From Entophlyctis helioformis (Eukaryota; Chytridiomycota; Chytridiomycetes; Chytridiales; Chytriomycetaceae), in contig JAHLKH010000054.1 in NCBI GenBank assembly GCA_025526915.1, positions 84,099 through 148,098 of the forward strand: a stretch of 64,000 nucleotides of DNA. The letters run 5' to 3'. Below the pieces are notes generated by a model. It saw only the letters and a list, made by a program, of their open reading frames with translations, made no database searches and was not told the origin of the DNA. Shown piece by piece: positions 48,201 through 58,393 of the stretch; position 1 is the stretch's first letter; the number at the start of each line of letters is the position of its first letter. Position numbers and translations under genes: made by a program.

Positions 48201-49579
48201 TGTCGCCAAGATGACGCGTGTTGAAAAGACCATGGCACGGCGGCACAAGACTGTTGTTGGACTCGGGCAAGGCGCAGGTGCCAATGCAGGAGCCGGCGAG
48301 CTTGTGGCTCGACCCACAGCACGCAGACTGAGGCATGATAAATCCAGGCGGCATCTCAGCCCCGTGCCACGACTGCGGATACAGCGTTTGTTGACTCGTT
48401 TGCCGAGGAGGACCGCCGCACGGTATGTGCTGCTGACTAGGCGATATGCGGATGCGGATGCGGATGCTGACTCGGTGGCTCGATGGCTCCAAGATTGCTC
48501 TGGCGCTGTCAAGTGCCATCACGTCCAGCGAATACCTCAACTACTTTGTGCTCAAGATGGCTGCTCTCGAGAGTGCTGTAAGTGGCCGTCCATCACTTGT
48601 GCCTCCAGGTGCAGCAGCTGGCGACCATGGGACTCACTGGACTCTGCGGTGTTGCATACCGTGCAGTTTGATTCGGTCGAGCGGCTTGACTTTTATGCAC
48701 AGGATCTGCCCAGGGAAGCACCGCGCCACCAGCCATCTGACCCGTCCAGTGCACTGGATGTCTGGCCAACGCGCGGTGCCATCACCATCACCAACTCTGC
48801 ATCTCGTACAAAGGCCGCCCAATGGTCATCCGCGATCTGTCCCTCTCCATCCTCCCTGCGGAAAAGGTTGGCATTGTCGGCCGGTCTGGGTCAGGCAAGT
48901 CCACTCTTGTATCTGCACTCTTCCGGCTGGTCGAGCCTGCGTCTGGCTCCATTGTCATTGATGACCGCGACATTTCGCAGCTGGGTCTCAAGACACTGCG
49001 CACGGGTCTCCACATCATCCCCAAGACCCAATGCTGTTCCAGGGCACGATCCGGTCCAACCTCGACATGGTCGCCGACAAGCCGTTTACTGATGCCGAGT
49101 TGTGGCAGGCGCTTGACATTGTCGGCATCAAGGATCTGATTGCGAGCAAGCGCAACCAGCTCAAGACCCCCATCTCAGAGAATGGCACCAACATGTCCAT
49201 GGGCCAGCGGCAGCTGATGTGTCTGGCGCGTGCGGTGCTTGCCCGTGCACGTGTGCTGGTCATGGACGAGGCAATGGCGCTGCTCGATCCCGAGACGGAC
49301 CGACGCATCCAGCACCTGATGCAGACGGTGTTCAAGCACACGACCGTGCTCAGCATCGCCCATCGCCTCGTGTCCATTGCTGCGTTTGACCGCATGCTGT
49401 TCATGGACGCAGGCAACGTCATTGAGTTTGATGTGCCGCATGTGCTGCTGTCGCGGCCAGGATCTGCGTTTGGAGAGCTGGTTGATGCTATGGGTCCTGT
49501 CATGGCTGAGCGTGTGCGCAATCTGGCAGAGGCTCGCTACAACGACATGGCTGCCAGATCCAATCTGCCGACTGTCTAG
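45250..49579 (+). pseudogene. ABCC/MRP-type ABC transporter remnant, most of TMD2 lost
   Basis: Multi-exon. The N-terminal linker (SLLSFVTFSWLGPLMSRG, DLPELDDSDKA), TMD1 (LISHDVDAVVTFLSTLNELW and following helices) and NBD1 (VGPVASGKSS, then LSGGQKARIAIARAI and FDDPLSHLDAHTG) are well kept, with one missing base near 47745. The linker to TMD2 is present (SFAEEDRR at ~48400), but then only its last helix remains (SKIALALSSAITSSEYL) before NBD2 (VGIVGRSGSGKST, MGQRQLMCLARAVLARARVL, MDEAMALLDPETDRR). About 250 residues of TMD2 are absent. Full ABCC pumps export conjugates across plasma or vacuolar membranes; without TMD2 this copy should be inactive. The 5' end abuts the Ty3 fragment and no ATG is clear. 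Confidence 0.8.
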
Positions 49580-49743
49580 CTGGTCTTGTTTGATGAATAC
49601 ATTGTGTTGTCCTTTGGTTGACTTGCGGGTCACGTTCAACTGCTTGTGGTCTGGCCATCGCATCGCGTCGTCGTGGCACGCGTCGAGCATCGCACTTTGC
49701 CGCCAACCGACCAACCGACCGACCAACTGAGCAGCACAGCGAC

Positions 49744-50558
49744 ATGCCCAGCAAGCGACGCAACGTCAAGCAGCCGCCTGCTGCCACGGCACAACCACCA
49801 CCACCGACAGCTACCGCCTGCCTGCACGCCTCGGCTGCTGCTGCCGTCACGCAGGCTGCACACGCTGCACAGGCTGCCGCTGCCACTGCCGACACGGCCG
49901 TCAAGACTGCAACTGCTGCTGCGTCACCAACAGCCAGCGCAGTGTCTGATGCAGCTGCTGCTGTCCAGTCTGCCATTGCCGCATACCAGACCGTCGCTGC
50001 CGCCCTCGCTGCTCTGCATGACTCGCTGGCTGTCTCGGCCGCCCCAACCCTGGTTGCACTCCCTCCTCAGCCATCTGCTGCCGTCGTCGTCGCTCCTCCG
50101 CTGCGTGAGCTGCTGCCTGGCCACAGTTGGTGGACTGGATGCCATCCACCGTCCGTCGCCGTCTGCTTGTTCTCGTCGGCATCGACCCAGACGCAAGCCG
50201 ATGGGGCACGCTCCCATACGAGATCCAGCTCATGATCCTCGAGGCAGCCGGCCCTCTCACACTCTTCATCAACGGTCTGCTCGGCGACAAGAGCAGCCTC
50301 AAGAAAGCGACGATCCAAGCCCTGTGGACCGATGTCATCACCCAAGACTGGCAAGGCGATCTGCGTCTGCTGCCCGATGTCGCACTCTACGCTGACGAGG
50401 TTGATCAAAGTGATCCTCGCCCTTCCGTTGGCATGCAGTCACTGCATGTGTCTCGGTCCATGTACCACCGTCTGTGCATTCGCTTTCCACGCCAAGCCAG
50501 TGTAACAGTCAGCCGCGATCACGTGACACGCGTGCAACCGGTCGCGCGTCCCACTTGA
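49744..50558 (+). pseudogene. Truncated third member of the ankyrin-gene family
   Basis: Starts MPSKRRNVKQPPAATAQP (basic, then Ala-rich with AAVQSAIAAYQTVAAALAAL). After a one-base register loss near 50140 it gives the family head domain: GTLPYEIQLMILEAAGPLTL, QDWQGDLRLLPDVALY, SLHVSRSMYHRLCIRFP, directly comparable to 31500-31700 and 38600-38830. It ends at 50558 in unrelated codons, before any ankyrin repeat, so the repeat half has been lost. The breakpoint at about 50495 coincides with the start of the repeat cluster at 50563-50707. Confidence 0.65.
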
Positions 50559-50570
50559 ATCCTGACAGAC

Positions 50571-50707
50571 CACAAGGCGACTTGCCCCAGTCGTCGCCTT
50601 GTGTACTGAAACCCGCCGTCTGTCAGGTATTGCCCATGCATATGCCTTTATTACTACGAAGCTATATCAATGAATGACCTTGTGTACTGAAACCCGCCGT
50701 CTGTCAG
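50571..50707. repeat. Perfect palindrome and 30-bp direct repeat at a gene breakpoint
   Basis: CACAAGGCGAC and GTCGCCTTGTG (50571-50581 and 50593-50603) form an 11-bp inverted repeat around an 11-base loop. A ~30-bp block beginning CCTTGTGTACTGAAACCCGC occurs at 50598-50627 and again at 50678-50707, so the palindrome's right arm overlaps the first copy. Looks like the end or footprint of a small mobile element, but no transposase or target duplication is seen. Confidence 0.6.
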
Positions 50708-50779
50708 ACCGCCCATTGTCTCGTTGCACATCGTCCTGTTGCACGACGACTCAAGACAGTCAGTGACCAGACGGAAGGA

Positions 50780-51199
50780 ATGACGACTGACAGCCTCAGT
50801 GCCGAGGGCACTGGTGCGGTCGGAGCAGACAGCAGCATTGAACAGCAACACCAGCAACACCAGCAAAACCAGACCGGCCTGCCAACACCCGTCACCGTCG
50901 TCCGCACTGTCACCAACTACCGCCTTGGCTTGAGCCTGGCAGAGGCGGCCATGAGGCTGCTCTTGAAGAGACCCGAGTTGATGGCCGAGATGCGAGACGC
51001 GGTGCCTGAGGGCGGCAGCCTGCTGCAGGATGGAGACATCCAACCGGTCGCGGATTACGGGTCGCTCCTCGCCGCGCTGGGACATCGGGATTCTGCCATC
51101 CAGGATGAGGCGGCCTCGGTAGCAAGCTCGCAGTCGGTTCACTCCTCAAGCGCCCAGTTCAACTCAGCGGCGTTTGCTGCTCACTTGTCTCTGGCTTGA
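50780..51199 (+). CDS. Hypothetical 139-aa protein
   Basis: ATG at 50780, TGA at 51197-51199. It has an acidic/Gln-rich start (SSIEQQHQQHQQNQTG) and a more ordered middle (NYRLGLSLAEAAMRLLLKRP, ELMAEMRDAVPEGG). No family is recognised. It precedes another short ORF in the same orientation (51251) that is cut by the retrotransposon LTR, so both may be remains of an older element, possibly its gag region; that is inference. Confidence 0.35.
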   Translation: MTTDSLSAEGTGAVGADSSIEQQHQQHQQNQTGLPTPVTVVRTVTNYRLGLSLAEAAMRLLLKRPELMAEMRDAVPEGGSLLQDGDIQPVADYGSLLAALGHRDSAIQDEAASVASSQSVHSSSAQFNSAAFAAHLSLA

Positions 51200-51250
51200 G
51201 CACCCGCACCGTCGCGATCGCAATCCATCAGCATCAGTCAGCACGGCACG

Positions 51251-51496
51251 ATGGATCTACCGACGCCAGCGGCAGCCTCCGATGCCGCGCTGTTCCGCGC
51301 GCGGCAGACGGAGGCCGAGAATGACCTCAAGGATCTGAGGTTTGACGGCGACCCAGCGGCCGATCCGCTGGGCAACGCCCGGGCCTGGAAAGTATTCACC
51401 CGCGCCCTGGAGAGCAGCATGGGCATTTGCCCGGTGCTCTACAGGGAGGAACCTGTTCGCATTCGCATGTTAGAACGCTGCTTGAGGGGCTCTGCC
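51251..51496 (+). pseudogene. ORF start cut off by the Ty3 5' LTR
   Basis: ATG at 51251 begins MDLPTPAAASDAALFRARQT, then FDGDPAADPLGNARAWKVFT, REEPVRIRMLERCL. Coding quality stops at 51497, exactly where the LTR begins; the frame only continues by chance into the LTR. The charged helical text resembles the N-terminal part of a retroelement gag, but no match can be asserted. Confidence 0.4.
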
Positions 51497-51683
51497 TGTA
51501 AGCCGCGGCACCGGCCATGCGACCCGCCATTGCCATTTGCCTGCTACGTGCAATCCCATCTTCCCCAGCTGCTCTCTAAGAGCCCTACTGCAGGTAGATC
51601 CCGAGCCCCCTCTGCTCCATGTAACCAATGAATCTAAGAGCCCTACTGCAGTGTTACCTGCCAGTCCACCGACACACCTCACA
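51497..51683 (+). repeat. 5' LTR of the Ty3 element (187 bp)
   Basis: Begins TGTAAGCCGCGG and ends ACACACCTCACA, the usual TG...CA ends. It contains an internal 19-bp direct repeat (TCTAAGAGCCCTACTGCAG at 51576 and 51632). The likely transcript start lies at or near AGCTGCTCT (51567), whose complement abuts the LTR end. Its 3' part includes the ATG at 51628. Confidence 0.95.
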
Positions 51684-51694
51684 GAGCAGCTCTC
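51683..51694 (+). promoter_or_regulatory. Primer-binding site, candidate self-priming type
   Basis: Starting with the last LTR base, AGAGCAGCT (51683-51691) is the exact reverse complement of AGCTGCTCT at 51567-51575 inside the LTR. This is the arrangement of Tf1/sushi-group chromoviruses, in which the 5' end of the element's own RNA folds back to prime reverse transcription. tRNA priming cannot be excluded without comparing tRNA 3' ends. Confidence 0.5.
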
Positions 51695-51795
51695 TTCTCG
51701 GACAGTTGTCCACCACCGCACCTCCAGCCATTTCGTCCCACCCACCAACCCCGCCGACTCGGCCGCCGCGCGTTTTCCAAGACCGCGGCCTCGCC

Positions 51796-54744
51796 ATGTC
51801 GGCCTCGCACACCAACCAACCCTCAGGGCCGGCGACGTCGACGCCTACCAACGCCCTTCGAAGCATTCCCGGCGCCTTCGTCCACACCCCAGGCTTCGAC
51901 TCGGCCATCGAGATGTCGGCCATTGCCGCCTCGACGCTCGCTCCGTCCCCTGCCTCGACATCCAGCAACGTTTCATTTACGTCTGCGTCGGAGGCGTCGT
52001 TCGACGCTTTCGAAGCGTCGGACGACATTGTCGACCATTCGCAGCTGCACCACCAACAGCAGCTGCACCACCAACAGCACCACCAACAGCACCAGTACCA
52101 GCAACTGCCCCAGCAACAGCCCCAGCAACAGCCCCAGCAACAGCCCCCGTCTCTCGAGCACCCAGTATCACCCAGCATCAATTTCGCCGCCAGCCAGCAC
52201 GTGTCAGACTCGGACGCTGACGTGGACGACCTCACCCAGACGCTCTCGACCCTCCAGATCCAGCCCATTGCCGCTGCACCCGCCCACGGTGCCGCTCAGC
52301 CCTCGGTCGCAGCAGCTGCCCCTGCTGCCTCCTTCTCGCTGGTCGAAGCCTTCCACTCAGCCTCCGATGCTGACCGCGCTGCTTTTGCCAACCTCCTTGG
52401 CTCGTGGCTGGACAGCCGCTCTTCCGCGTCTGCCAGCCCTGCTGGGCCGTCTGCTCCGGCTACGCCGACTGCTTCACACACTCCCGCACTGGCCGCTCAA
52501 CCTCTTGCTGCCCCCACCACTGCCCCAGCACCCATCCCAGTCAGGGTCGCAGCCAGTGCCCCGCCAGCTTCACTGCCATCGCGCGATTTTAGATCGCTCC
52601 CCACTGCTCTGTCTGCTCCATCAATGACGCCATCGGCCGACTCGGCCGGGCTCGCCGCGCTGCAGCATCGCCACATGCCGCTGCCGCAGCCACAACCAGC
52701 GCCGCTGCAACAGGCGTTCGCACACCAGCATCAGCACCAGCCCCCAGCCTCGGTCGGCTCGACAACTCCAACGCCGCAGGGCGTCTCCGACCCCAACGAT
52801 CTCGCGCAGTCGATTGTCGCGGCCATGGTGCCGATGCTCTCGCCACTGGCGTACAACTACGCCCGCCCTGCAGCTGCCAACCGCCCCAAGCGTGTCAGCC
52901 GCACAAAGTTCATCCGCGGACGCATCAACCTCCGATCGCGCACCAGCTCGGCGTCAGGCTCCGTGCAGGCATCTCCCACACCACCAGCACCAGGCCCAGC
53001 TGTCGCGGCTGAGCCACCAATACCTGCGCCAGCGACGCCTGCGCCAGTGACACCTCTGCCTGCCGTGCACCAGTCGACTCCGCCCACCGTCGCCGAAAGC
53101 CAGTCAGGGATCTCGTACAGACGCAACCAGCTGCACGAGACCATGAAGGACAGGACGTTCGACGGAACCATCATGTCCGCGGCCGACTATGCACGAACAT
53201 CCATGGAATGGATCGCATTCCGCGACACCATCCATGCGTATGCTGACTTGTACGCGGACATCATGCCCAGCGACAAGGACAAGGTGCTGTTCTTCGCTTC
53301 GTTCCTCAAGGGCGCCGCGTCGGAATGGTACAACAACACCTTCATTCTCGCCAGGCGCAACCCCACATTCGAAGAGTTCCTTGAGGCGGGTGACAGCAGA
53401 TTCAGCGTGAGCTCTGCACAAGAGATCGCGGCATACCAGTTCCGCGGCTTTGTACCCAAGGGCCTGATCCCATCCTGGTCGGGCGAGCTGGTCAAGCTTG
53501 GTCGGCTGGCCAAAGAGACGGAACGGGCAATCATGACCAATTTCCGCGCGCACTTGGACAGATCCATTGCCTGTCTCCTCCCCGCCATGGACTCATGCTC
53601 GCTGGACGAATACATCAAGGCCGCCGCAGGCAAGGAAGCCGACGCCATCAGCCATTCTATGGGCCAGCAACTGAACGCGGCCTACCAAGCTGCCGCGAAC
53701 CAGTCAGCGGCTTCCACCCTTCAACGCGGTCGCACCTCGCGTGTCCCTCGGTCTAGCACCACGTCCCACGCTCCATCCGTGCCGCCAGCCGGCCAACCTG
53801 CTGCTGCCACCACCAGTGCCCCGCCGCGCTTTGCCAAGCCGGTGTTCACTGAGGCTCAGCGGGCCGCCGCACCTCCTGCTACGGAAAGAAACTGGGCCGA
53901 GGTCATTAGCCGCCGGCACGCCCCCCTGACCGTCACCGACCGCCTCTTCCTCACGGCGCACTCGGGCTGCTTCGCGTGCCGCCACCCCAGAGGCTCAAAC
54001 CACAAATGCACCCCACCGTCGCAACGCGATCACGCGTCTGTGGCAGCCATCAACCCAACTGCACCGGCCGGCACCTTCCCAGACGCACCAACCCCCAATG
54101 CCACGCCATCTGCCTCAGCCGCGCACAATGAATTCTCTTTCTCGCCGTACACCAGCAGTTCCCCACGGGTCGCAGAGGTGATCGCCAAGGCTGAAGCATC
54201 GATCCTTGGCAAGGTGCGCAGCACTGAACCGAAAGCCCCTCGCCCACCGCCCCCAACTCATGACACGCTGCTGAAAAGCGAGATCGAGGCTACGCTGAAC
54301 GGCATCCCAATGCAAGGACTCCTTGACACGGGCGCGTCATGCCTGGTCATCTCAAAGGACTGCGTCAGCAAACACAAGCTCAAGGCCCACCCAGTTGAAC
54401 CGTTCTACGTCCGCTTCGCCAACAACAAGAATCGGCTGGTCAACAGTGCGATCAACGCGCTGTTCACCTGTGGCGACTACACGCGCCAGCTGACCTTTAT
54501 CGTGGCGGATATCAACGTGGACTTTATTCTGGGCACGCCGTGGTTCGCTGAAATCGTCATCACACATGGCGACATTGGCAACCGCATCTTTGAGTTTCGT
54601 GACAAGCACACCGCGCAGACACACCGTTGGAATGTCGTCCCACCGGTCCCTGAACCTTGCCTCAAAGTCGTCGCGCCTGATCCGTCGTCCAAATGCCTCC
54701 AAGCTACCGCCCATCGAGATTGTCCCGTACCAGGACATCTTTGA
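51796..54744 (+). CDS. Ty3 element Gag-protease region
   Basis: Open from 51628 (ATG inside the LTR) or 51796 (MSASHTNQPSG) to TGA at 54744. About 450 residues of Gln/Pro/Ala-rich sequence are followed by the gag capsid region (FDGTIMSAADYARTSMEWIA, GAASEWYNNTF), an unusual Cys/His cluster (CFACRHPRGSNHKC) that does not fit the standard CX2CX4HX4C knuckle, and an aspartic protease with LLDTGASCLVIS and FILGTPWFAE. Gag forms the particle; the protease cuts the polyprotein. From about 54690 coding sense moves to another frame for some 220 bases before pol. Confidence 0.9.
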   Translation: MSASHTNQPSGPATSTPTNALRSIPGAFVHTPGFDSAIEMSAIAASTLAPSPASTSSNVSFTSASEASFDAFEASDDIVDHSQLHHQQQLHHQQHHQQHQYQQLPQQQPQQQPQQQPPSLEHPVSPSINFAASQHVSDSDADVDDLTQTLSTLQIQPIAAAPAHGAAQPSVAAAAPAASFSLVEAFHSASDADRAAFANLLGSWLDSRSSASASPAGPSAPATPTASHTPALAAQPLAAPTTAPAPIPVRVAASAPPASLPSRDFRSLPTALSAPSMTPSADSAGLAALQHRHMPLPQPQPAPLQQAFAHQHQHQPPASVGSTTPTPQGVSDPNDLAQSIVAAMVPMLSPLAYNYARPAAANRPKRVSRTKFIRGRINLRSRTSSASGSVQASPTPPAPGPAVAAEPPIPAPATPAPVTPLPAVHQSTPPTVAESQSGISYRRNQLHETMKDRTFDGTIMSAADYARTSMEWIAFRDTIHAYADLYADIMPSDKDKVLFFASFLKGAASEWYNNTFILARRNPTFEEFLEAGDSRFSVSSAQEIAAYQFRGFVPKGLIPSWSGELVKLGRLAKETERAIMTNFRAHLDRSIACLLPAMDSCSLDEYIKAAAGKEADAISHSMGQQLNAAYQAAANQSAASTLQRGRTSRVPRSSTTSHAPSVPPAGQPAAATTSAPPRFAKPVFTEAQRAAAPPATERNWAEVISRRHAPLTVTDRLFLTAHSGCFACRHPRGSNHKCTPPSQRDHASVAAINPTAPAGTFPDAPTPNATPSASAAHNEFSFSPYTSSSPRVAEVIAKAEASILGKVRSTEPKAPRPPPPTHDTLLKSEIEATLNGIPMQGLLDTGASCLVISKDCVSKHKLKAHPVEPFYVRFANNKNRLVNSAINALFTCGDYTRQLTFIVADINVDFILGTPWFAEIVITHGDIGNRIFEFRDKHTAQTHRWNVVPPVPEPCLKVVAPDPSSKCLQATAHRDCPVPGHL

Positions 54745-57700
54745 CAACCAGGACGACTATGTATGGATCTCGCGCATCGACCCTGCCGGAACGGACCCAG
54801 ATGTAGATTCCCCTGATCGTGAGGACGACGTGGATGAGGACTGCGATGCAGAGGATCATGACCACGAGTGCACGCCAGCCAAGTGCCTTGCCTGTCTGAT
54901 CGCATCTGTTGCACCTCGCCCGTGAACCCACACGATGAGATGTTCGACCATCTGCCGCTGGATCTTTGGCCAGAAGTGATCCATCCACTGGTCAAACGAT
55001 ACCAAGCTCGGTTCCGTCCACAAACCTCACTGCCGCCTGACCGGCCTGAGAACCACCGGATCGTCACCATCGAAGGCGCGCCTGTGCCCAAGCGCAGAGC
55101 CCATCAGAAGCGAACGGACGAGGAGCATGCCATCATCAAAGCCTTCATCGAGGAGTACCTGCAGAACAACATGCTGGAACCCTCCACCTCGTCGTATGCC
55201 GCTGCTGTGGTGATTGCCAAAAAGAAGGATGGTGGCTTGCGCCTCTGCATCGACTTTCGCGGTCTCAACAACATCACCGTCAAAGACCATGCCACCATGC
55301 CTGACATCCCAAGCCTACGCGATCGCACCCGCGGCTGCAAGTTCATGACATCCTTGGACCTGTGCAACGGGTTCCACAACATCCGTATGCACCCTGACGA
55401 CGCGCACAAGACTGCGTTTGTGACCCGTTATGGCCACTTCCAGTTCCGTGTCTTGCCGTTTGGCCTGACCAACAGCCCCGCCACATTCAACGCCATGATG
55501 AACCGCATCTTTGGCAAGCTGCTGGACGTCTGTGTCGTGGCGTACATGGACGATATCCTGGTCTACAGCAAGACGGAGGCTGAGCACCTCCAGCACCTCG
55601 AGATGGTCTTTCAGCTCTTGGAGGAGAACGATCTCTACCTCAAGCCATCCAAGTGCCACTTCCTCACCCCGCGCGTCGAATTCTGCGGTCATCTGCTTTT
55701 GGGCGATGGCTACTCGATCCAGGACCGCTTCAAGGAGCTCATGAAGAAACCGCCAGTGTTGAAAACCGTCAAGGACGTCCAGACGTTCCTCGGGCATTGC
55801 GTGTGGCTCAAAGACTTTATCCACAACTTTGCCAACATCACTGCGCCGCTCACGGATCTCCTACGCAAAGGCGCCCGCTTCCACATGGGCCCTCAGCAAT
55901 GGAACGCGGTCCACACGTTGCTACGAGCTATCACAGAGGCTCCAGTTTTGCGCTTCTTTGAGCCCAAGCTTGAGACGCACGTCTTCTGTGACGCGTCCAA
56001 CTTTGGTATCGGCGGCTGGATTGGGCAGATCCACCCCGACGGCAAACTGCACCCTGTGGTGTTCTACTCGCGCAAGCTGAAGCCTGCCGAGTGCAACTAC
56101 CCCACACACGAGCGTGAGCTGCTGGCGATTGTCGAGATGTGCTACCACTACCGGCACTACTTGGCTTGTCAGCACTTCACGATCCACACCGACCACCAGG
56201 CACTGCGCTGGATCCCTACTCAGGCGCGTCTTTCGCCTCGCCAGGCTCGCTGGGTGATTGCCCTGCAGGAGTTTGACGCGACCATTGAGTACGTCCAAGG
56301 CGGCTCAAACCAACTGGCAGACATGCTGTCTCGCCTACCGGCCATAGCCCCTTTATGCAGTCGCTGCCGGTCTGACGTCGATGTCAGTGCATTGACGACA
56401 GTCTCCTCCTCTCTGGCTGAGTCCATCAAGCCGCTGCTGGCTGATGACCCGTTCCTGTGCAAAGTGCGTGCGTGGAAGAGTGACCCGTCATCTGCGTCGC
56501 CTTCCGACCGCGCCATTGCCGCAGCCATGACCGAGACTGATGGCGTCTGGTATCACCACGACCTGATCTATGTGCCTGATGGGCCAGTGCGCACCGATCT
56601 GTTGTCGATGTACCACGACCCAATTGGCGCCGGCCACCAAGGCGCGAACCGCACGCTCAACCGCATCCGCTCTCGCTACTGGTGGCCCGGCCTGCCCGCG
56701 ATGGTCAAGCTGTATGTTGCCTCGTGCGACACATGCCAGCGCTTCAACTCGTCGACCCAGGCGCCGGCCGGCCTGCTCCATCCGCTCCCCGTTCCGGCCG
56801 ACCGGTTTGTCTCGGTGGCCTGCGACCTCGCGATGTGTCCGCCGGCCAGCGACACGGGCAACGACGCCGTTTTCGTGATTGTCGACCGTTTGACAAAGCT
56901 TGTCGAGGCCATCCCATGCAAACGCACCGTCACAGCCGAGCAGCTCGCTCGCCTGTTCCTCAACCGCTGGGTCTTCGCCGGCAAGGGCCTGCCGACCTCG
57001 CTCGTCACCGACCGCGACAGCAAGTTCTGCTCGGACTTTTGGACCAGCCTCTGCTCTGCCGCCGGTATCTCGCAGATGATGTCCACGGCTCGCCACCAGC
57101 AGACCGACGGCCAGTCGGAGCGCACCATCCGCACGCTCAAGTCCATCCTGTCCAAGTTTGCCGACTACTCGGGCGCCAACTGGGAGTCGCTCGTTCCGGC
57201 TGCCGTCGCCGCCATCAACGAGTCGGTCAGTGCATCCACTGGGTTCGCGCCGTTCTATCTCGCCTTTGCTCTCTCGCCGCGCATGTTCCCGCATGAGCCA
57301 CCGGCATCGTCGCCGAGCTCTGTCCGCGACCTGGTCGCCTCTCTTGCTGCAGCACGCGCGACGGCCACAACCAACCTCACCCACGCGCAGGCCATGCAGA
57401 AGCGACAGGCCGACAAGCGCCGACGCGACGCCCCAGCCTACAAGGTTGGCGACATGGTCATGCTTTCAGCCGACGGCATCAACTGGTCGCCAGACACTCA
57501 ACGCCCCACTCTGGCCCGCGCTCTGTGGCTGGGTCCCTTTCCGATCACTGAGATTGACACACGGCTAGACAACCTCAACTGCAAGCTCGAGCTGCCGCCG
57601 TCGCTACACATCAGCCACCCTTGGTTCCATGTCAACCTGCTCAAGCCACACATCAGCCCAACCGACGCGTTCCCAGACCGACCGCACCCCGCTGAGCCTG

Positions 57701-58341
57701 GCCCTGTGGATCAGACTGATGATGGCGACAAGCTCTGGGAGATTGACGCCATTCTGGATGTCAAGTCGGACCGCAAGAAGCACAAGTTCCTGGTCTCCTA
57801 CGCTGGCTATGGCAGCGAAGCGAACCGCTGGCGATCAGAAGACGAGCTCGCAGACACCGCACCCGATCTCTTGGCTGCCTTCAAGGCATCTCACGCGCTC
57901 CCGCCCCACCGCACTCGCACCAGGAAACGCAAGTCGCCCAAAAATCCCCCACCGACCACCCCTGCTACCACACCTGCTCCTGCTACCACACCTGCTCCTG
58001 CTCCTGCTCCTGCGCCTGATCCTATCCCTGCTCCTACTCCTGCTCCCTCCCCTCCGGCTCCCTCTCATGCACCTGCAGTTCGCCGTAGTGCGCGTCTCTC
58101 CAAATCCTCTCCTGTCCCTGGCGTGTCCCGTATCTCGGTACCTGCTTCTTCTTATGCCTCACCATCTGCCTGGCCTTCTCTCCAGGAGAGTCTCGGCAAG
58201 GGGGGGTGTAAGCCGCGGCACCGGCCATGCGACCCGCCATTGCCATTTGCCTGCTACGCGCAATCCCATCTTCCCCAGCTGCTCTCTAAGAGCCCTACTG
58301 CAGGTAGATCCCGAGCCCCCTCTGCTCCATGTAACCAATGA
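54690..58341 (+). CDS. Ty3 element reverse transcriptase-RNase H-integrase-chromodomain
   Basis: An acidic connector (54690-54910, IVPYQDIFDNQDDYVWISR) is in one frame; then pol continues, in the same frame as gag, to 58341. Order: RT with LRLCIDFRGLN, MTSLDLCNGF and the YMDDIL catalytic box; RNase H with CDASNFGIGGW and HTDHQALRW; integrase with the HHCC head (HDPIGAGHQGANRTL, CDTCQRF) and D,D,E core (FVIVDRLTKL, SLVTDRDSKF, ARHQQTDGQSERT); and a chromodomain (LWEIDAILDV, FLVSYAGYG, DTAPDLLAAF). All catalytic residues are present. The Pro/Ala/Thr tail and stop lie in the 3' LTR. The two frame shifts around the connector (net zero) need resolving before calling the element active. Confidence 0.93.
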
Positions 58342-58393
58342 ATCTAAGAGCCCTACTGCAGTGTTACCTGCCAGTCCACCGACACACCTCACA
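58207..58393 (+). repeat. 3' LTR of the Ty3 element (187 bp)
   Basis: Matches the 5' LTR except for one base. It is preceded by the polypurine tract and supplies the last codons and stop of the pol frame (58341). It also truncates the minus-strand gag ORF that enters from the right; that ORF's TGA (58389-58391) lies in the LTR end. Confidence 0.95.

Larger units (their letters stand above)
51497..58393 (+). mobile_element. Near-intact Ty3/chromovirus LTR retrotransposon
   Basis: 6,897 bp: 5' LTR 51497-51683, primer-binding site from 51683, gag-protease and pol-integrase-chromodomain coding region, polypurine tract (GCAAGGGGGG, 58197-58206), 3' LTR 58207-58393. The two LTRs differ at one base (T at 51549, C in the 3' copy), so insertion is recent. 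No target-site duplication: CTGCC precedes the 5' LTR and CGTGG follows the 3' LTR, and both flanks are different broken ORFs, so the element or its ends probably recombined after insertion. Confidence 0.93.

Noticed and set aside
51628..51796. ATG at 51628 as sure Gag start
   Set aside because: It lies in the LTR; usable only if transcription starts near 51567. I list 51796 as the safer start.
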